Under the pieces are notes generated by a model, which had not been told where the DNA came from, made no database searches, and worked only from the letters and a program-made list of their open reading frames with translations. From Actinomycetota bacterium (GTDB lineage: Bacteria > Actinomycetota > Thermoleophilia > Gaiellales > F1-60-MAGs149): a DNA stretch of 64,000 nt. The number at the start of each line of letters is the position of its first letter. Position 1 is the first letter of the stretch. A program made the position numbers and the translations under genes. Below are positions 47,110-56,231 of the stretch, in pieces. The stretch is from positions 1-64,000 of the forward strand of contig VFJZ01000010.1 of assembly GCA_009885805.1 (NCBI GenBank). Direction: 5' to 3'.

Positions 47110-48404
47110 TCGCCGCGCTGCGCACGGCGCGCAATCGGGAGCTCGTCAACCTCGTACTCGTCTCGCTGCTCGTCGTGACCGGGTTCGGCGCCGTGTTCGT
47201 GGCGCGCGAGAACGCCGTCGAGAGCTCGTCGCTGTCGTATGCCGCCCTCTTCATCGCGCTGTACCTGGCCGCGCACGTCGTGCTCCGCCTCACGTTGCGC
47301 AACGCCGACCCGTACCTGTTGCCGCTGGCTGCGCTACTGACCGCGGTCGGGCTGATCGAGATCTACCGGATCGATCCCGAGCTGGCGCGCGACCAGGGAC
47401 TGTGGATCGTGCTCGGCCTCGTCCTCTTCACCGCCGTCGTCGTCGCGTTCCGCGATGTCCGCCGTCTGGAGCAGCTGCGCTACACCTGCGGCGTCGCCGC
47501 GGTGATCCTGCTCGCCGCGACGGCGGTGCTCGGTACCGAGGTGAACGGCGCTCGGCTCTGGATCCGGGCCGGCGGCTACCAGATCCAGCCCGGGGAGTTC
47601 GCCAAGGTCCTGCTGGTCGTCTTCGTCGCCGGGTACCTGCGCGCCAACCGCGAGGTGCTGACCCACCCAGCGCGGCGCCTGCTCGGCGTCGGCCTGCCGG
47701 CCCTGCGCCACCTGCTGCCGCTGCTGTCGATGTGGGGGGCCGCGCTGGTGCTCCTCGTCGCGGTCAACGACCTCGGCTCGTCCCTGCTGTACTTCTCGAT
47801 CCTCCTCGCGATGGTCTACCTGGCGACCGGCCGGTGGCTCTACGTCGGCGGTGGAGTTGCGGTGTTCGCAGTCGGCGCGCTCGCCGCCGTGCAGGCGGCG
47901 CCCCACGTCCAGGACCGGATCGACATCTGGCTCGATCCCTGGCGCACGCCGCAGACGACCGGCTACCAGATCGTGCAGTCGCTCTACTCGATCGCCGACG
48001 GCGGCGTCTTCGGCACCGGCTTCGGCCGCGGCTTCGTGCTCGTCGGCGACCGCACGGTCATCCCCGACGCGCACACCGACTTCATCTTCTCGGTGATCGC
48101 GACCGAGACGGGCCTGGCCGGGGCTGCCGGCCTGCTCCTCGTCTACCTGGCCTTCGTCTATCGCGGCATGAAACTCGCCTCGCTCGCCGACGACGGCTTC
48201 ACGAAGCTGCTCGCGGCCGGGCTCTCCTTCGCCCTCGGCTTCCAGGCATTCGTGATCGTCGCCGGCGTAACAAAGCTGCTGCCGCTGACCGGCATCACCC
48301 TGCCCTTCGTCTCCTACGGCGGCTCGTCGATCGTCGCCAACTTCGGGCTGCTGGCCCTGCTGCTCTGCGTGTCGAACCACGTCAACCGGCCCGCGGGCAC
48401 GTGA
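47106..48404 (+). CDS. FtsW/RodA/SpoVE-family peptidoglycan polymerase
   Basis: A 432-residue, ten-helix SEDS protein: the first long loop with a catalytic-type Asp region, WIRAGGYQIQPGEFAKVLLV, NDLGSSLLYFSILLAMVYLA, and the late motif FVSYGGSSIVANFGLLALLL. SEDS proteins polymerise lipid II glycan strands and work with class B PBPs, here the next gene. By operon position it corresponds to mycobacterial RodA; FtsW cannot be excluded. Confidence 0.92.
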   Translation: MIAALRTARNRELVNLVLVSLLVVTGFGAVFVARENAVESSSLSYAALFIALYLAAHVVLRLTLRNADPYLLPLAALLTAVGLIEIYRIDPELARDQGLWIVLGLVLFTAVVVAFRDVRRLEQLRYTCGVAAVILLAATAVLGTEVNGARLWIRAGGYQIQPGEFAKVLLVVFVAGYLRANREVLTHPARRLLGVGLPALRHLLPLLSMWGAALVLLVAVNDLGSSLLYFSILLAMVYLATGRWLYVGGGVAVFAVGALAAVQAAPHVQDRIDIWLDPWRTPQTTGYQIVQSLYSIADGGVFGTGFGRGFVLVGDRTVIPDAHTDFIFSVIATETGLAGAAGLLLVYLAFVYRGMKLASLADDGFTKLLAAGLSFALGFQAFVIVAGVTKLLPLTGITLPFVSYGGSSIVANFGLLALLLCVSNHVNRPAGT

Positions 48405-49861
48405 ACGCCCGGATCACACGGCTGTACCGCGCGATGGCCCTCGCCTTCGCGGCGCTGATCGCGACGTGCACCTACTGGCAGGTGTGGGCGGCGCCGTCCC
48501 TCGAGGCGCGCCAGGACAACCCGCGCCTCGTCTACCGGGAACTCGCGGTGAAACGCGGCCGGATCATCTCCGCGGACGGCATCACCCTCGCGAACAACCG
48601 CTCCCGGCAGGCGAACGGCCGCACCATCTACCTGCGCCGCTACCCGCGCGGCGGCGATGCCGCCGCCGTCGTCGGCTACTCGTCGGTGCAGGCGAGCCGC
48701 GCCGGCATCGAGCGCACCCGCAACGACTACCTGACCGGCGCCAACACCGATCTCGCGGGCGGCGTCGAACGGCTGATCGACACCGTCCAGGGCCAGACGG
48801 TGCAGGGAAACGACGTCATCCTCTCGCTCGACGCCCGCGCCCAACGGCTCGCGATCAGGGCGCTGGAGGCGACCGGGCAACCCGGCGCCGTCGTCGCCAT
48901 GGAACCGGAGACGGGACGGATCCTGGTTATGGCCTCCTGGCCGACGTTCGACCCGAACCTCGTCGACCGCGACTTCGCCTCGGTGCTCGACGCGCCCGAC
49001 GCGCCGCTGCTGAACCGGGCGACGCAGGGCCTCTATCCGCCGGGCTCGACCTTCAAGATCGTCACCGCGGCGGCAGCGCTCGAGTCCGGCGAGCTCACAC
49101 CCTCCACGAAGTTCGCCGGCGGGCGCTGCGTGAAGACCCAGGGTCCGGACCTGTGCAACGCGGCGGGCGAGGTCGCACCGGACCCGAACCGGCTCGACGA
49201 CGCGCTCGTGCACTCGTACAACACGACGTTCGCCCAGATCGGCGAGGCCGTCGGGCAGGAGCGCCTGGTCGAGCAGATGACGGCGTTCGGCTTCTTCGTT
49301 CCGACGCCGATCGACTACCCTCGCGAGCAGATGGAGATCAGCGGCATCTACCGCCGAGCCGGTCGGATCGCCGATCCGTCACGACCCGTGGACGTGTCTC
49401 GCGTCGCCATCGGCCAGGCGGGATTGCTGACGACGCCGCTCCAGATGGCGATGGTCGCCGCCGCCATCGGGAACGGCGGCGTCCTGATGGCGCCCCGCTT
49501 CGTCGATCGCGTCCGCAGTCCCTCCGGTCGGCTCGTGACGGCACCGCCGAGCGATGAGATCGGCCGGGCGGTGTCGACCGCGACGGCACGGACGCTGGCA
49601 GACATCATGAGGCGCGTGGTCGATGAGGGAACGGGGCAGGCCGCGCAGATCGGCGGGCTCGACGTCGCCGGCAAGACCGGCACCGCGCAGACCGGGCGGC
49701 GTGACGCGAGCGGCCGTCCCCTGTCGGACGCGTGGTTCGTCGCCTTCGCGCCGACGTCGGCACCACGGGTGGCGATCGCCGTCGTCGTGGAGGACTCCAC
49801 CGGGTTCGGCGGAACCGTGGCGGCACCGATCGCGCGCGACGTGATCGAGGCTCTCCTGTGA
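48401..49861 (+). CDS. pbpA: Class B penicillin-binding protein (PbpA-like transpeptidase)
   Basis: A 486-residue transpeptidase: N-terminal membrane helix (RAMALAFAALIATCTYWQVW), a dimerisation/pedestal domain starting at RLVYRELAVKRGRIISADG, and a transpeptidase domain with the active-site Ser in YPPGSTFKIVTA, SYNTTFAQIG (SxN) and VAGKTGTAQTG (KTG). It cross-links peptidoglycan with the SEDS partner. The GTG start overlaps the ftsW stop by 4 nt, and its stop lies 28 nt before pknB. Confidence 0.93.
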   Translation: MNARITRLYRAMALAFAALIATCTYWQVWAAPSLEARQDNPRLVYRELAVKRGRIISADGITLANNRSRQANGRTIYLRRYPRGGDAAAVVGYSSVQASRAGIERTRNDYLTGANTDLAGGVERLIDTVQGQTVQGNDVILSLDARAQRLAIRALEATGQPGAVVAMEPETGRILVMASWPTFDPNLVDRDFASVLDAPDAPLLNRATQGLYPPGSTFKIVTAAAALESGELTPSTKFAGGRCVKTQGPDLCNAAGEVAPDPNRLDDALVHSYNTTFAQIGEAVGQERLVEQMTAFGFFVPTPIDYPREQMEISGIYRRAGRIADPSRPVDVSRVAIGQAGLLTTPLQMAMVAAAIGNGGVLMAPRFVDRVRSPSGRLVTAPPSDEIGRAVSTATARTLADIMRRVVDEGTGQAAQIGGLDVAGKTGTAQTGRRDASGRPLSDAWFVAFAPTSAPRVAIAVVVEDSTGFGGTVAAPIARDVIEALL

Positions 49862-49889
49862 CGCGAGTGAGACAATCCGGCGGAGCCCC

Positions 49890-51779
49890 TTGAGTTTCGA
49901 CGACCACACCACCATCGAAGGTCGCCTGTTCGACGGGCGCTACCGGATCGTCCGCCGCATCGGCGCGGGCGGGATGGCACGCGTCTTCCTGGCCGAGGAC
50001 GTCGACCTGCACCGCGACGTCGCGATCAAGGTCCTGCACGAGCGCTTCGCGGAGGACGAGCAGTTCGTGGAGCGCTTCTCCCGTGAGGCGCGCGCCGCCG
50101 CCGGGCTCAACCACCCGAACATCGTCGCGGTCTACGACCGGGGCCACGCCGACGGCTCGTACTACATCGCGATGGAGTACCTCGACGGCGACACGCTCAA
50201 GGACGTCATCACGAAGCAGGGGCCGGTGCAGCCGAAGCGGGCGATCGACATCGCCCTGCAGCTGCTCGCGGCCCTGCGCTTCGCGCATCGGCGCGATGTC
50301 ATCCACCGCGACGTCAAGCCGCAGAACGTGATGGTGCTGCGCGATGGCCGCGTGAAGGTCGCCGATTTCGGCATCGCCCGCGCCGGCGACTCCGACATGA
50401 CCGAGGCGGGCTCGATCGTCGGCACGGCCCAGTACCTGTCACCGGAGCAGGCCCGCGGTCAGCACGTCGGCCCCGAGTCCGACCTCTACTCCGTCGGCGT
50501 CGTGCTGTACGAGATGCTGTGCGGACGCGTGCCGTTCACCGGCGACTCCGCCGTCGCCATCGCGATGAAGCACGTTCAGGAGCCACCGATCCCGCCGAGT
50601 CGGATCGAGCCGTCGATCCCACCGGAGCTCGAGGCGATCGTCCTGCGGGCGATGCAGAAGGACGCGACACGGCGCTACCACTCGGCGGACGAGATGGGCC
50701 TCGACCTCGACCGCGTCCGCAAGGGGCTCGGGGTGTCGCCGGCCACGACCGTGATGGCCGCAAACGAAGCCTACGCCGACACCGGGCGGACGATGGTGGC
50801 GCCACCCGTGATGTCGAGGCCGGCCGCGAAGGCCGCGACAGCGCCGCCGCGGCGGACGTGGCCGTGGATCGTCGTGCTGGCGCTCCTCGCTGCCGTCGCG
50901 GGGCTTGCCGCGTACGTCTTTCTCAACCTGGGCGACTCCGGTGGCAGCAGCACCGCGACGACCGCCACCACATCGACCCTGGTCGCTGTGCCCGACCTGA
51001 TCGGGTTCCCGGCGGAGGGTGCCACGGGGATCCTCGAGGAAGCCGGCTTCGAGGTCGTCGAGGTGCGCCGCTTCTCGGCCCGGCCGAAGGACAACGTCAT
51101 CAAGCAGGAGCCGGCCGCCGGCGAGTCCGTCCCGTTCGGGACCGAGATCACGATCACGATCTCCGACGGCATCGAGCAGGTGGATGTGCCCGACGCAGTC
51201 GGCAAGCAGTACGAGAACGTCGAGCCGGTGCTGAAGGCGGCCGGCTTCAAGGTCACCAGGCGCACGCGGGCCTCCGACGACGTTGCCGCTGGAGAGGTGA
51301 TCTCCCAGGACCCGGCCGCCGGAACGACGGCCGACAAGGGCTCCGAGGTGATCCTCGTCGTCTCCAAGGGCAAGGCCCAGGTGACGGTGCCGAACGTCAT
51401 CAACCAGAGCGAGGGCGACGCCCGCTCCGAGATCGAGGGTGCCGGCTTCGATGTCGCCGTCGAGACGGCACCGTCGGCGACGATCGGCGCCGGACTGGTG
51501 ATCGATCAGGACCCGGGCCCCGGTGACAAGGCCGAGCGCGGGTCGACGGTGACGATCGTCGTTTCCACCGGCCCGGTGCAGGTCGCCGTGCCCGACGTCG
51601 TCGGCCAGACGTCGGCGGACGCGACGACCGAACTCGAAGCGCTCGGCTTCAACGTCGTGCCGCAGACGACGGTCGTCGTCGACCCGGCGCAGGTCGACAT
51701 CGTGCAGTCCGTCGATCCGCCACCAGGCACCCGGCTCGACGAGGGCGCGGACGTCACGATCGTCGTCGGGCGCCTGTGA
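49890..51779 (+). CDS. pknB: PASTA-domain Ser/Thr protein kinase PknB
   Basis: A 629-residue kinase: residues about 12-270 catalytic (RIGAGGMARVFLAED, Lys in VAIKVL, HRDVKPQNVMVL, ADFGIAR, GTAQYLSPEQA). A membrane helix spans about residues 324-346, then come four external PASTA repeats (each beginning V-P-D/N; starts near 353, 429, 497 and 565). PASTA repeats sense muropeptides or lipid II and control wall growth. The start is TTG 49890 after GGAG. Confidence 0.95.
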   Translation: MSFDDHTTIEGRLFDGRYRIVRRIGAGGMARVFLAEDVDLHRDVAIKVLHERFAEDEQFVERFSREARAAAGLNHPNIVAVYDRGHADGSYYIAMEYLDGDTLKDVITKQGPVQPKRAIDIALQLLAALRFAHRRDVIHRDVKPQNVMVLRDGRVKVADFGIARAGDSDMTEAGSIVGTAQYLSPEQARGQHVGPESDLYSVGVVLYEMLCGRVPFTGDSAVAIAMKHVQEPPIPPSRIEPSIPPELEAIVLRAMQKDATRRYHSADEMGLDLDRVRKGLGVSPATTVMAANEAYADTGRTMVAPPVMSRPAAKAATAPPRRTWPWIVVLALLAAVAGLAAYVFLNLGDSGGSSTATTATTSTLVAVPDLIGFPAEGATGILEEAGFEVVEVRRFSARPKDNVIKQEPAAGESVPFGTEITITISDGIEQVDVPDAVGKQYENVEPVLKAAGFKVTRRTRASDDVAAGEVISQDPAAGTTADKGSEVILVVSKGKAQVTVPNVINQSEGDARSEIEGAGFDVAVETAPSATIGAGLVIDQDPGPGDKAERGSTVTIVVSTGPVQVAVPDVVGQTSADATTELEALGFNVVPQTTVVVDPAQVDIVQSVDPPPGTRLDEGADVTIVVGRL

Positions 51780-52819
51780 CGGCTGCGGCGCCGCGAATCC
51801 GCGTCGCCGTGCTCGCCGGCGGACGCTCCTCCGAGCACGCCATCTCGATCGCCTCGGCCGCGTCGGTCGTCGCGGCGCTCGACCCGGCGCAGTACGAGGT
51901 GCTCGAGATCACGATCGGCCGCGAGGGGCGCTGGGAGCTACCGGCCGCACGCCCTGCGGCGCTGCTGCCCGGCACGGCGCAGTCGATCGTCGCCGCCGAC
52001 GGCGGGTCGATCGCCGGGGTCGATGTCGTCCTGCCGATCCTGCACGGGCCATTCGGTGAGGACGGAACGGTGCAGGGTCTGTGCGAGATGCTCGGGGTCG
52101 CCTACGTCGGCGCCGGGGTGCTCGGCTCGGCGCTCGGCATGGACAAGGCAGTCTGCAAGGCCGTGCTGCGCGACGCCGGCATCCGCACCGCCGAGTCGCT
52201 GACGCTGCTGGCGCACCGCGACGATCCGGACGACGACGCCCTGCACGATCGCGTCGAGGCGGCGCTCGCGCTGCCGTGCTTCGTGAAGCCGGCGCGTCTC
52301 GGTTCCAGCGTCGGCATCTCCAAGGCGCACGACCGCGCCGAGCTGGCGGCGGCGATCGCACTCGCCTTCGCGCACGACGACAAGGTCCTCGTCGAGCGGC
52401 TGCTGACGGGCCGCGAGGTCGAGTGCGGGGTCCTCGGCAACGAGGCGCCGATCGCCAGCGCCGTCGGCGAGATCTGTCCGCGCAACGAGTGGTACGACTT
52501 CGAGGCGAAGTACGTCGAGGGTGCGTCCGACATCATCATTCCGGCGCGGATCGCCAGTGCGGACATGGCCCGCATCCAGGAGGCGTCGCTGGCCGCGTTC
52601 GCGGCCTGCGACCTCGCTGGAATGGCGCGGATCGACTTCTTCCTGGAGCCGGACGGCGGGCTGGTGCTGAACGAGATCAACACCATCCCCGGCTTCACCT
52701 CGACGAGTGTCTACGCCAGCCTGTTCGCCGCCAGCGGCCTCCGGTACGCGGACCTGCTGCAGCGCCTGATCGAACTCGCGCTCGACCGACATGCGCGCCG
52801 CTCGCGCCTGCGGTACTGA
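51776..52819 (+). CDS. ddl: D-alanine--D-alanine ligase
   Basis: A 347-residue ATP-grasp enzyme making D-Ala-D-Ala for the peptidoglycan stem. Motifs: AVLAGGRSSEHAISIASAAS, LPILHGPFGEDGTVQGLCEM, FVKPARLGSSVGISKAHD, and LNEINTIPGFTSTSVY with metal ligands. The GTG overlaps the pknB stop by 4 nt, so a precursor enzyme is co-translated with the PASTA kinase. Confidence 0.95.
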   Translation: MTAAAPRIRVAVLAGGRSSEHAISIASAASVVAALDPAQYEVLEITIGREGRWELPAARPAALLPGTAQSIVAADGGSIAGVDVVLPILHGPFGEDGTVQGLCEMLGVAYVGAGVLGSALGMDKAVCKAVLRDAGIRTAESLTLLAHRDDPDDDALHDRVEAALALPCFVKPARLGSSVGISKAHDRAELAAAIALAFAHDDKVLVERLLTGREVECGVLGNEAPIASAVGEICPRNEWYDFEAKYVEGASDIIIPARIASADMARIQEASLAAFAACDLAGMARIDFFLEPDGGLVLNEINTIPGFTSTSVYASLFAASGLRYADLLQRLIELALDRHARRSRLRY

Positions 52820-52821
52820 GG

Positions 52822-53160
52822 CTACGCGAAGATGTCGATCGTCTGGTGCGGCAGCGCCGCGGTGCTCGCGGCATTGCGATAGGCGGCGATCGCGGTACCC
52901 GGCGCGGCCAGGCGCATCGGCGTCTGCGGCATCGCGAACGCCGGCCTGGTGGCGCCGAGATCGGGCGTGTACGCGTCCTCGCCGTCCTCCCAGATCACCT
53001 CGACGTCGATGATGTCGCTGCTGTCGGCGAGGCGATCAGCGGCGGCGTTCCGGGCGACCCGCGCAAACTCGCCGGCGGCGTGCGCGGAGCTACGCCCCGG
53101 AGCCTGAAGCTGGCGGACGGTTCCGAGGAGTAGGGCCGCTGCGGGGGAGACCGGCTGCAC
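52822..53160 (-). CDS. Hypothetical protein
   Basis: A 112-residue protein, Ala-rich, with a helix (GEFARVARNAAADRLADSSD), an acidic strand (IIDVEVIWEDGEDAYTPDL) and a C-terminal helix ending ALPHQTIDIFA. I do not recognise it. The GTG lies 8 nt from a good -10 box with a matching -35, the clearest sigma-70-like promoter in the window, which supports that it is real. It converges with ddl, 2 nt apart. Confidence 0.5.
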   Translation of the reverse strand: MQPVSPAAALLLGTVRQLQAPGRSSAHAAGEFARVARNAAADRLADSSDIIDVEVIWEDGEDAYTPDLGATRPAFAMPQTPMRLAAPGTAIAAYRNAASTAALPHQTIDIFA

Positions 53161-53168
53161 CGTTCACA

Positions 53169-53197
53169 ACTTTATCTGTTTGAAGAGATAAATGCAA
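53169..53197 (-). promoter_or_regulatory. Sigma-70-like promoter with spacer dyad
   Basis: Minus strand: TTGCAT (-35, 53192-53197), 17-nt spacer, TAAAGT (-10, 53169-53174), then GTG at 53160. A 7-bp dyad TTTATCT/AGATAAA (53171-53177 and 53186-53192) spans the spacer. It is the most AT-rich stretch of the window. Confidence 0.6.
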
Positions 53198-53200
53198 GCC

Positions 53201-54289
53201 CTACAATGCCTCGCTCTTATGGGTGAAGAGGACGAGGTTGTCGCGATGCACGGCGGCCTCGGAGCCGCGTTTCCCCATGACCCGGCGCAGATCACTCGCA
53301 GTGCGCTCCGCCAGGCCCTTGGCGAACACGGCGCCGTCGGACCCGGCAACCTCGACGGCGTCGCCGACGCCGAACCGGCCGTGGACGTCCGTGACCCCGA
53401 CCGGGAGCAGTGACCCGCCGTCGCGCTCCAACGCGCGGCGGGCGCCATCGTCGACGTCGATGCGACCTGCGGGCGGCCGGCCGTACCGGATCCAGAGCTT
53501 GAACGAGGACACGGCGCGCTCGTCCGCGAGAAACCGCGTCCCGACGACCTCGCCGGCGAGCGCACGCGTCAGGGTCTGCGGGCCGGCGCCGCTCGCGATC
53601 ACCGTACCGACGCCGCCGGCACTCGCCATCTCGGCCGCGACCACCTTGGAGCGCATGCCGCCGGATCCCCAGACGGAGCCACGACCGCTGACGTCGAGTT
53701 CGTCCAGCAGCCGGTGGTCGCGGACCTCCCGCACGAGTTCGGCCTCCGGGTGCCGGGGGTCACGCGTGTACAGGCCCTCCTGGTCCGTCAAGAGCAGCAG
53801 CAGCCGGGCGTGCAGCAGCACGGCGACCTGGGCGGCGAGGGCGTCGTTGTCGCCGAACGTGATCTCGTCGGTCGCGGTCGAATCGTTCTCGTTGACGACC
53901 GGAACCACGCCCCAACGCAGGAGCGCGGTCAGCGTCGCGCGCGCGTTCAGGTAGGTCGTCCGCTGCCGCACGTCGGCGGCCGTCAGCAGCACCTGACCGG
54001 CACGGACGCCGTGACGGCCGAGCGCGGTCTCCCACGATCGCTGGAGGATCGCCTGGCCGACCGCAGCGGCGGCCTGCAGCTCGGCGACCTTGCGCGGACG
54101 CACCTCCCGGCCGAGCGAGCCGAGGCCGAGCGCGATCGCCCCGGACGAGACGACGCAGACGCCGACGCCCGCCGCCCGGACGGCGGCGATATCGGCGGCG
54201 ATGGCGGCGAGACGGGTCCGCCGCACACGTCCGCGACCGTCGACCAGCGTCGACGAACCGAGCTTGACGACGACCGGGCCGCGCGCCAT
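53201..54289 (-). CDS. proB: Glutamate 5-kinase
   Basis: A 362-residue enzyme for the first step of proline synthesis. Amino-acid-kinase domain: VVVKLGSSTLVDG, VCVVSSGAIALGLGSLG, VVNENDSTATDEITFGDNDA, and GSVWGSGGMRSKVVAAEMAS. A C-terminal PUA domain follows (GVTDVHGRFGVGDAVEVAGS). Length and domains are standard. The start overlaps the DadA-like stop by 1 nt (TGATG). proA is not in the window. Confidence 0.95.
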   Translation of the reverse strand: MARGPVVVKLGSSTLVDGRGRVRRTRLAAIAADIAAVRAAGVGVCVVSSGAIALGLGSLGREVRPRKVAELQAAAAVGQAILQRSWETALGRHGVRAGQVLLTAADVRQRTTYLNARATLTALLRWGVVPVVNENDSTATDEITFGDNDALAAQVAVLLHARLLLLLTDQEGLYTRDPRHPEAELVREVRDHRLLDELDVSGRGSVWGSGGMRSKVVAAEMASAGGVGTVIASGAGPQTLTRALAGEVVGTRFLADERAVSSFKLWIRYGRPPAGRIDVDDGARRALERDGGSLLPVGVTDVHGRFGVGDAVEVAGSDGAVFAKGLAERTASDLRRVMGKRGSEAAVHRDNLVLFTHKSEAL

Positions 54290-55512
54290 CAGCGGCCCGG
54301 CGCGAACGGCGCCAGCTCCGGCCCCGTGCGACCGTCGAGGATCAGCGGCGCGACCAGCGCGGCGGTCGCCGGCGCGAGCGTCACACCGAGCATGCCGTGC
54401 CCGCTCGCCACGAACACGCGCGGGGCGATCTCGCCGATCAGCGGCAGCCCGTCCGGCGTCGCCGGACGAAGACCCGCCCAGCTCTCCATCGTCGAGGCAT
54501 CCGGCCTCCAGTCGGCGAGGTAGCCGACGGCGCGGTCGACGAACACGCCGATCCGCCGTCGGTCGATCGTCGTGTCCCGGCCCGGCAACTCGAACACGCC
54601 GGCGATCCGCACGGCGTCGCGGTAGCCGGAGACGCCGACCTTGGCCTCGGCCAGGTACAGGGCCGTGGACGGCGCCGTCCCCGACCCGCTGGCGGTGATC
54701 GAGTAGCCCTTCGCGCCGAGGATCGGCAGGCGGACACCGAGCGTCGCCGCGAGCGCGACGCTCCCGACGCCGGTCGCGATCAGGGCCCGGTCGACGCGCT
54801 CCCCGGCGACCACGATGTCACTGCCGATCCGGGCGATCCGGTCGACGCGAACGTCCTCGCGCACCTCGACCCCGAGGGCGCGGGCCCGCCCGAGGAGCCC
54901 GGCGACCAGCGACTCAGGCCGGACGAAACGGTCGGTCACGCAGTGCAGGCCGCATGACACCGCCCCCGGATCGAGGGCCGGCTCGACGGCCACCAACTGG
55001 TCGCGATCGAGATCCTCGAGTCGCGACTCGTGTCCGGCGCGACGCAGCTCCGCGAACAGCTGTCGATAGGTGCCGAGGCCAGCCTCCGTGCGGGCAGCGA
55101 CGACCAGGCCGCCCGCGTGCATCTCGAACGGGACACCGTCGGCGGCGTAGGCGTCGAGCAGCTCGATCGTGCGGGTGTTCAGTGCGGCCAGAGCCCGGGT
55201 CGCCTCGGCGAAGCGCTCCGTCGTGCACCGCTCGCGAAATCGCCACAGCCAGCGCAGGTACGACGGGTCCGGGACCGGCCGGAGGACCAGCGCGCCGTCG
55301 CGGTCGAGCGCCGAGCGGAGGCCCTGCCGCACCACCCCCGGCGCGGCGAGCGGGTACGAGAAGCTCGGCGTCACCCAGCCGGTGTTGCCGCGGGACGCGC
55401 CCTGGCCGACGGTGCCGGCATCGACGAGCACGACCTCCGCGCCGGCGCGCGCGAGTTCGTAGGCGCAGGCCACGCCGATCACGCCCGCGCCGATGACCGC
55501 CACCCGCTGCAC
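54289..55512 (-). CDS. DadA-like FAD-dependent D-amino acid dehydrogenase
   Basis: A 407-residue flavoprotein: FAD motif VAVIGAGVIGVACAYELARA, GASRGNTGWVTPSF, then GLHCVTDRFVRPESLVAGLL, and the C-terminal LRPATPDGLPLIGEIAPRVF, then VASGHGMLGVTLAP. These are DAO/DadA traits; it would oxidise D-amino acids (or a proline-type imino acid) to keto acids. GTG 55512 follows TATCCT by 7 nt. It is transcribed with proB, which suggests amino-acid turnover, though the exact substrate is unknown. Confidence 0.82.
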   Translation of the reverse strand: MQRVAVIGAGVIGVACAYELARAGAEVVLVDAGTVGQGASRGNTGWVTPSFSYPLAAPGVVRQGLRSALDRDGALVLRPVPDPSYLRWLWRFRERCTTERFAEATRALAALNTRTIELLDAYAADGVPFEMHAGGLVVAARTEAGLGTYRQLFAELRRAGHESRLEDLDRDQLVAVEPALDPGAVSCGLHCVTDRFVRPESLVAGLLGRARALGVEVREDVRVDRIARIGSDIVVAGERVDRALIATGVGSVALAATLGVRLPILGAKGYSITASGSGTAPSTALYLAEAKVGVSGYRDAVRIAGVFELPGRDTTIDRRRIGVFVDRAVGYLADWRPDASTMESWAGLRPATPDGLPLIGEIAPRVFVASGHGMLGVTLAPATAALVAPLILDGRTGPELAPFAPGR

Positions 55513-55519
55513 GCCGGGC

Positions 55520-55544
55520 AGGATACGCGCCGCGCCGATACGAT
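55520..55544. promoter_or_regulatory. Divergent leaderless promoters, DadA-like and GNAT
   Basis: Minus TATCCT (55520-55525), 7 nt before GTG 55512. Plus TACGAT (55539-55544), 6 nt before GTG 55551. The genes share a 38-nt gap. Confidence 0.5.
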
Positions 55545-55550
55545 GGCCGC

Positions 55551-56141
55551 GTGGAGGTTCGCGTCGCATCGCCAGCGGATGCCGGGGACATCGCCACCCT
55601 CTTCGCCGCCGCGTTCCAAGACGACCCGTGGCTCGGCTGGACGTTCCCCGACCGGACCGCACGCCCGCACCAGCTGACGGCGTTCATGGCCCGCCTGGTC
55701 GACCAGGCGATCGCGGCCGGCTGGGTTCTGATCGGCGCCGGTGGCGCGACCGCCGCCCTCTGGCACCCACCGGAGGGCGTCGACGGCGGCGAGGCCGGCG
55801 CCCACCGGCGGTTCCTGCGGGGCCTGATCGGCGACCACGCGGCGGCCGTACTGGCGGCCGGCGCCGAGGTCGCCTCGCTGCGCGCCAGGTTCGCACCCCA
55901 CTTCTACCTGAGCGTGATCGCGACCGATCCGGCCCGACGCGGGCATCGGTTCGGGCGCCGGCTCCTGCACGAGAGCCTCGAGCGGATCGACGCACGGGCG
56001 GGCGACGCGTACCTGGAATCGACGAACCCGGCGAACGTCCCGTTCTACGAGGACCTCGGCTTCGCGGCGGTCGGTGCGGTGCGGGCGCCCGCTGGACCAA
56101 CCCTCACGGCGATGCATCGTCCTGGATCGATGTCCCGCTGA
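55551..56141 (+). CDS. GNAT-family acetyltransferase
   Basis: A 196-residue protein: VRVASPADAGDIATLFAAAF and WTFPDR near the start, then the acetyl-CoA site HFYLSVIATDPARRGHRFGR (the V-x-P-x-x-R-x-x-G-x-G/R pattern) and YLESTNPANVPFYEDLGF at the end. This resembles the GNAT subgroup next to Streptomyces puromycin-acetyltransferase-like enzymes. Substrate unknown. Leaderless start. Confidence 0.85.
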   Translation: MEVRVASPADAGDIATLFAAAFQDDPWLGWTFPDRTARPHQLTAFMARLVDQAIAAGWVLIGAGGATAALWHPPEGVDGGEAGAHRRFLRGLIGDHAAAVLAAGAEVASLRARFAPHFYLSVIATDPARRGHRFGRRLLHESLERIDARAGDAYLESTNPANVPFYEDLGFAAVGAVRAPAGPTLTAMHRPGSMSR

Positions 56142-56231
56142 CGGAACGGCTTGCGTGGCGGTGACCCCTCACCTATGGTCTCCCAACATGACTGCGGCAT
56201 CTCATCCGTACCTCCGGCGGGACGCCGTCCC

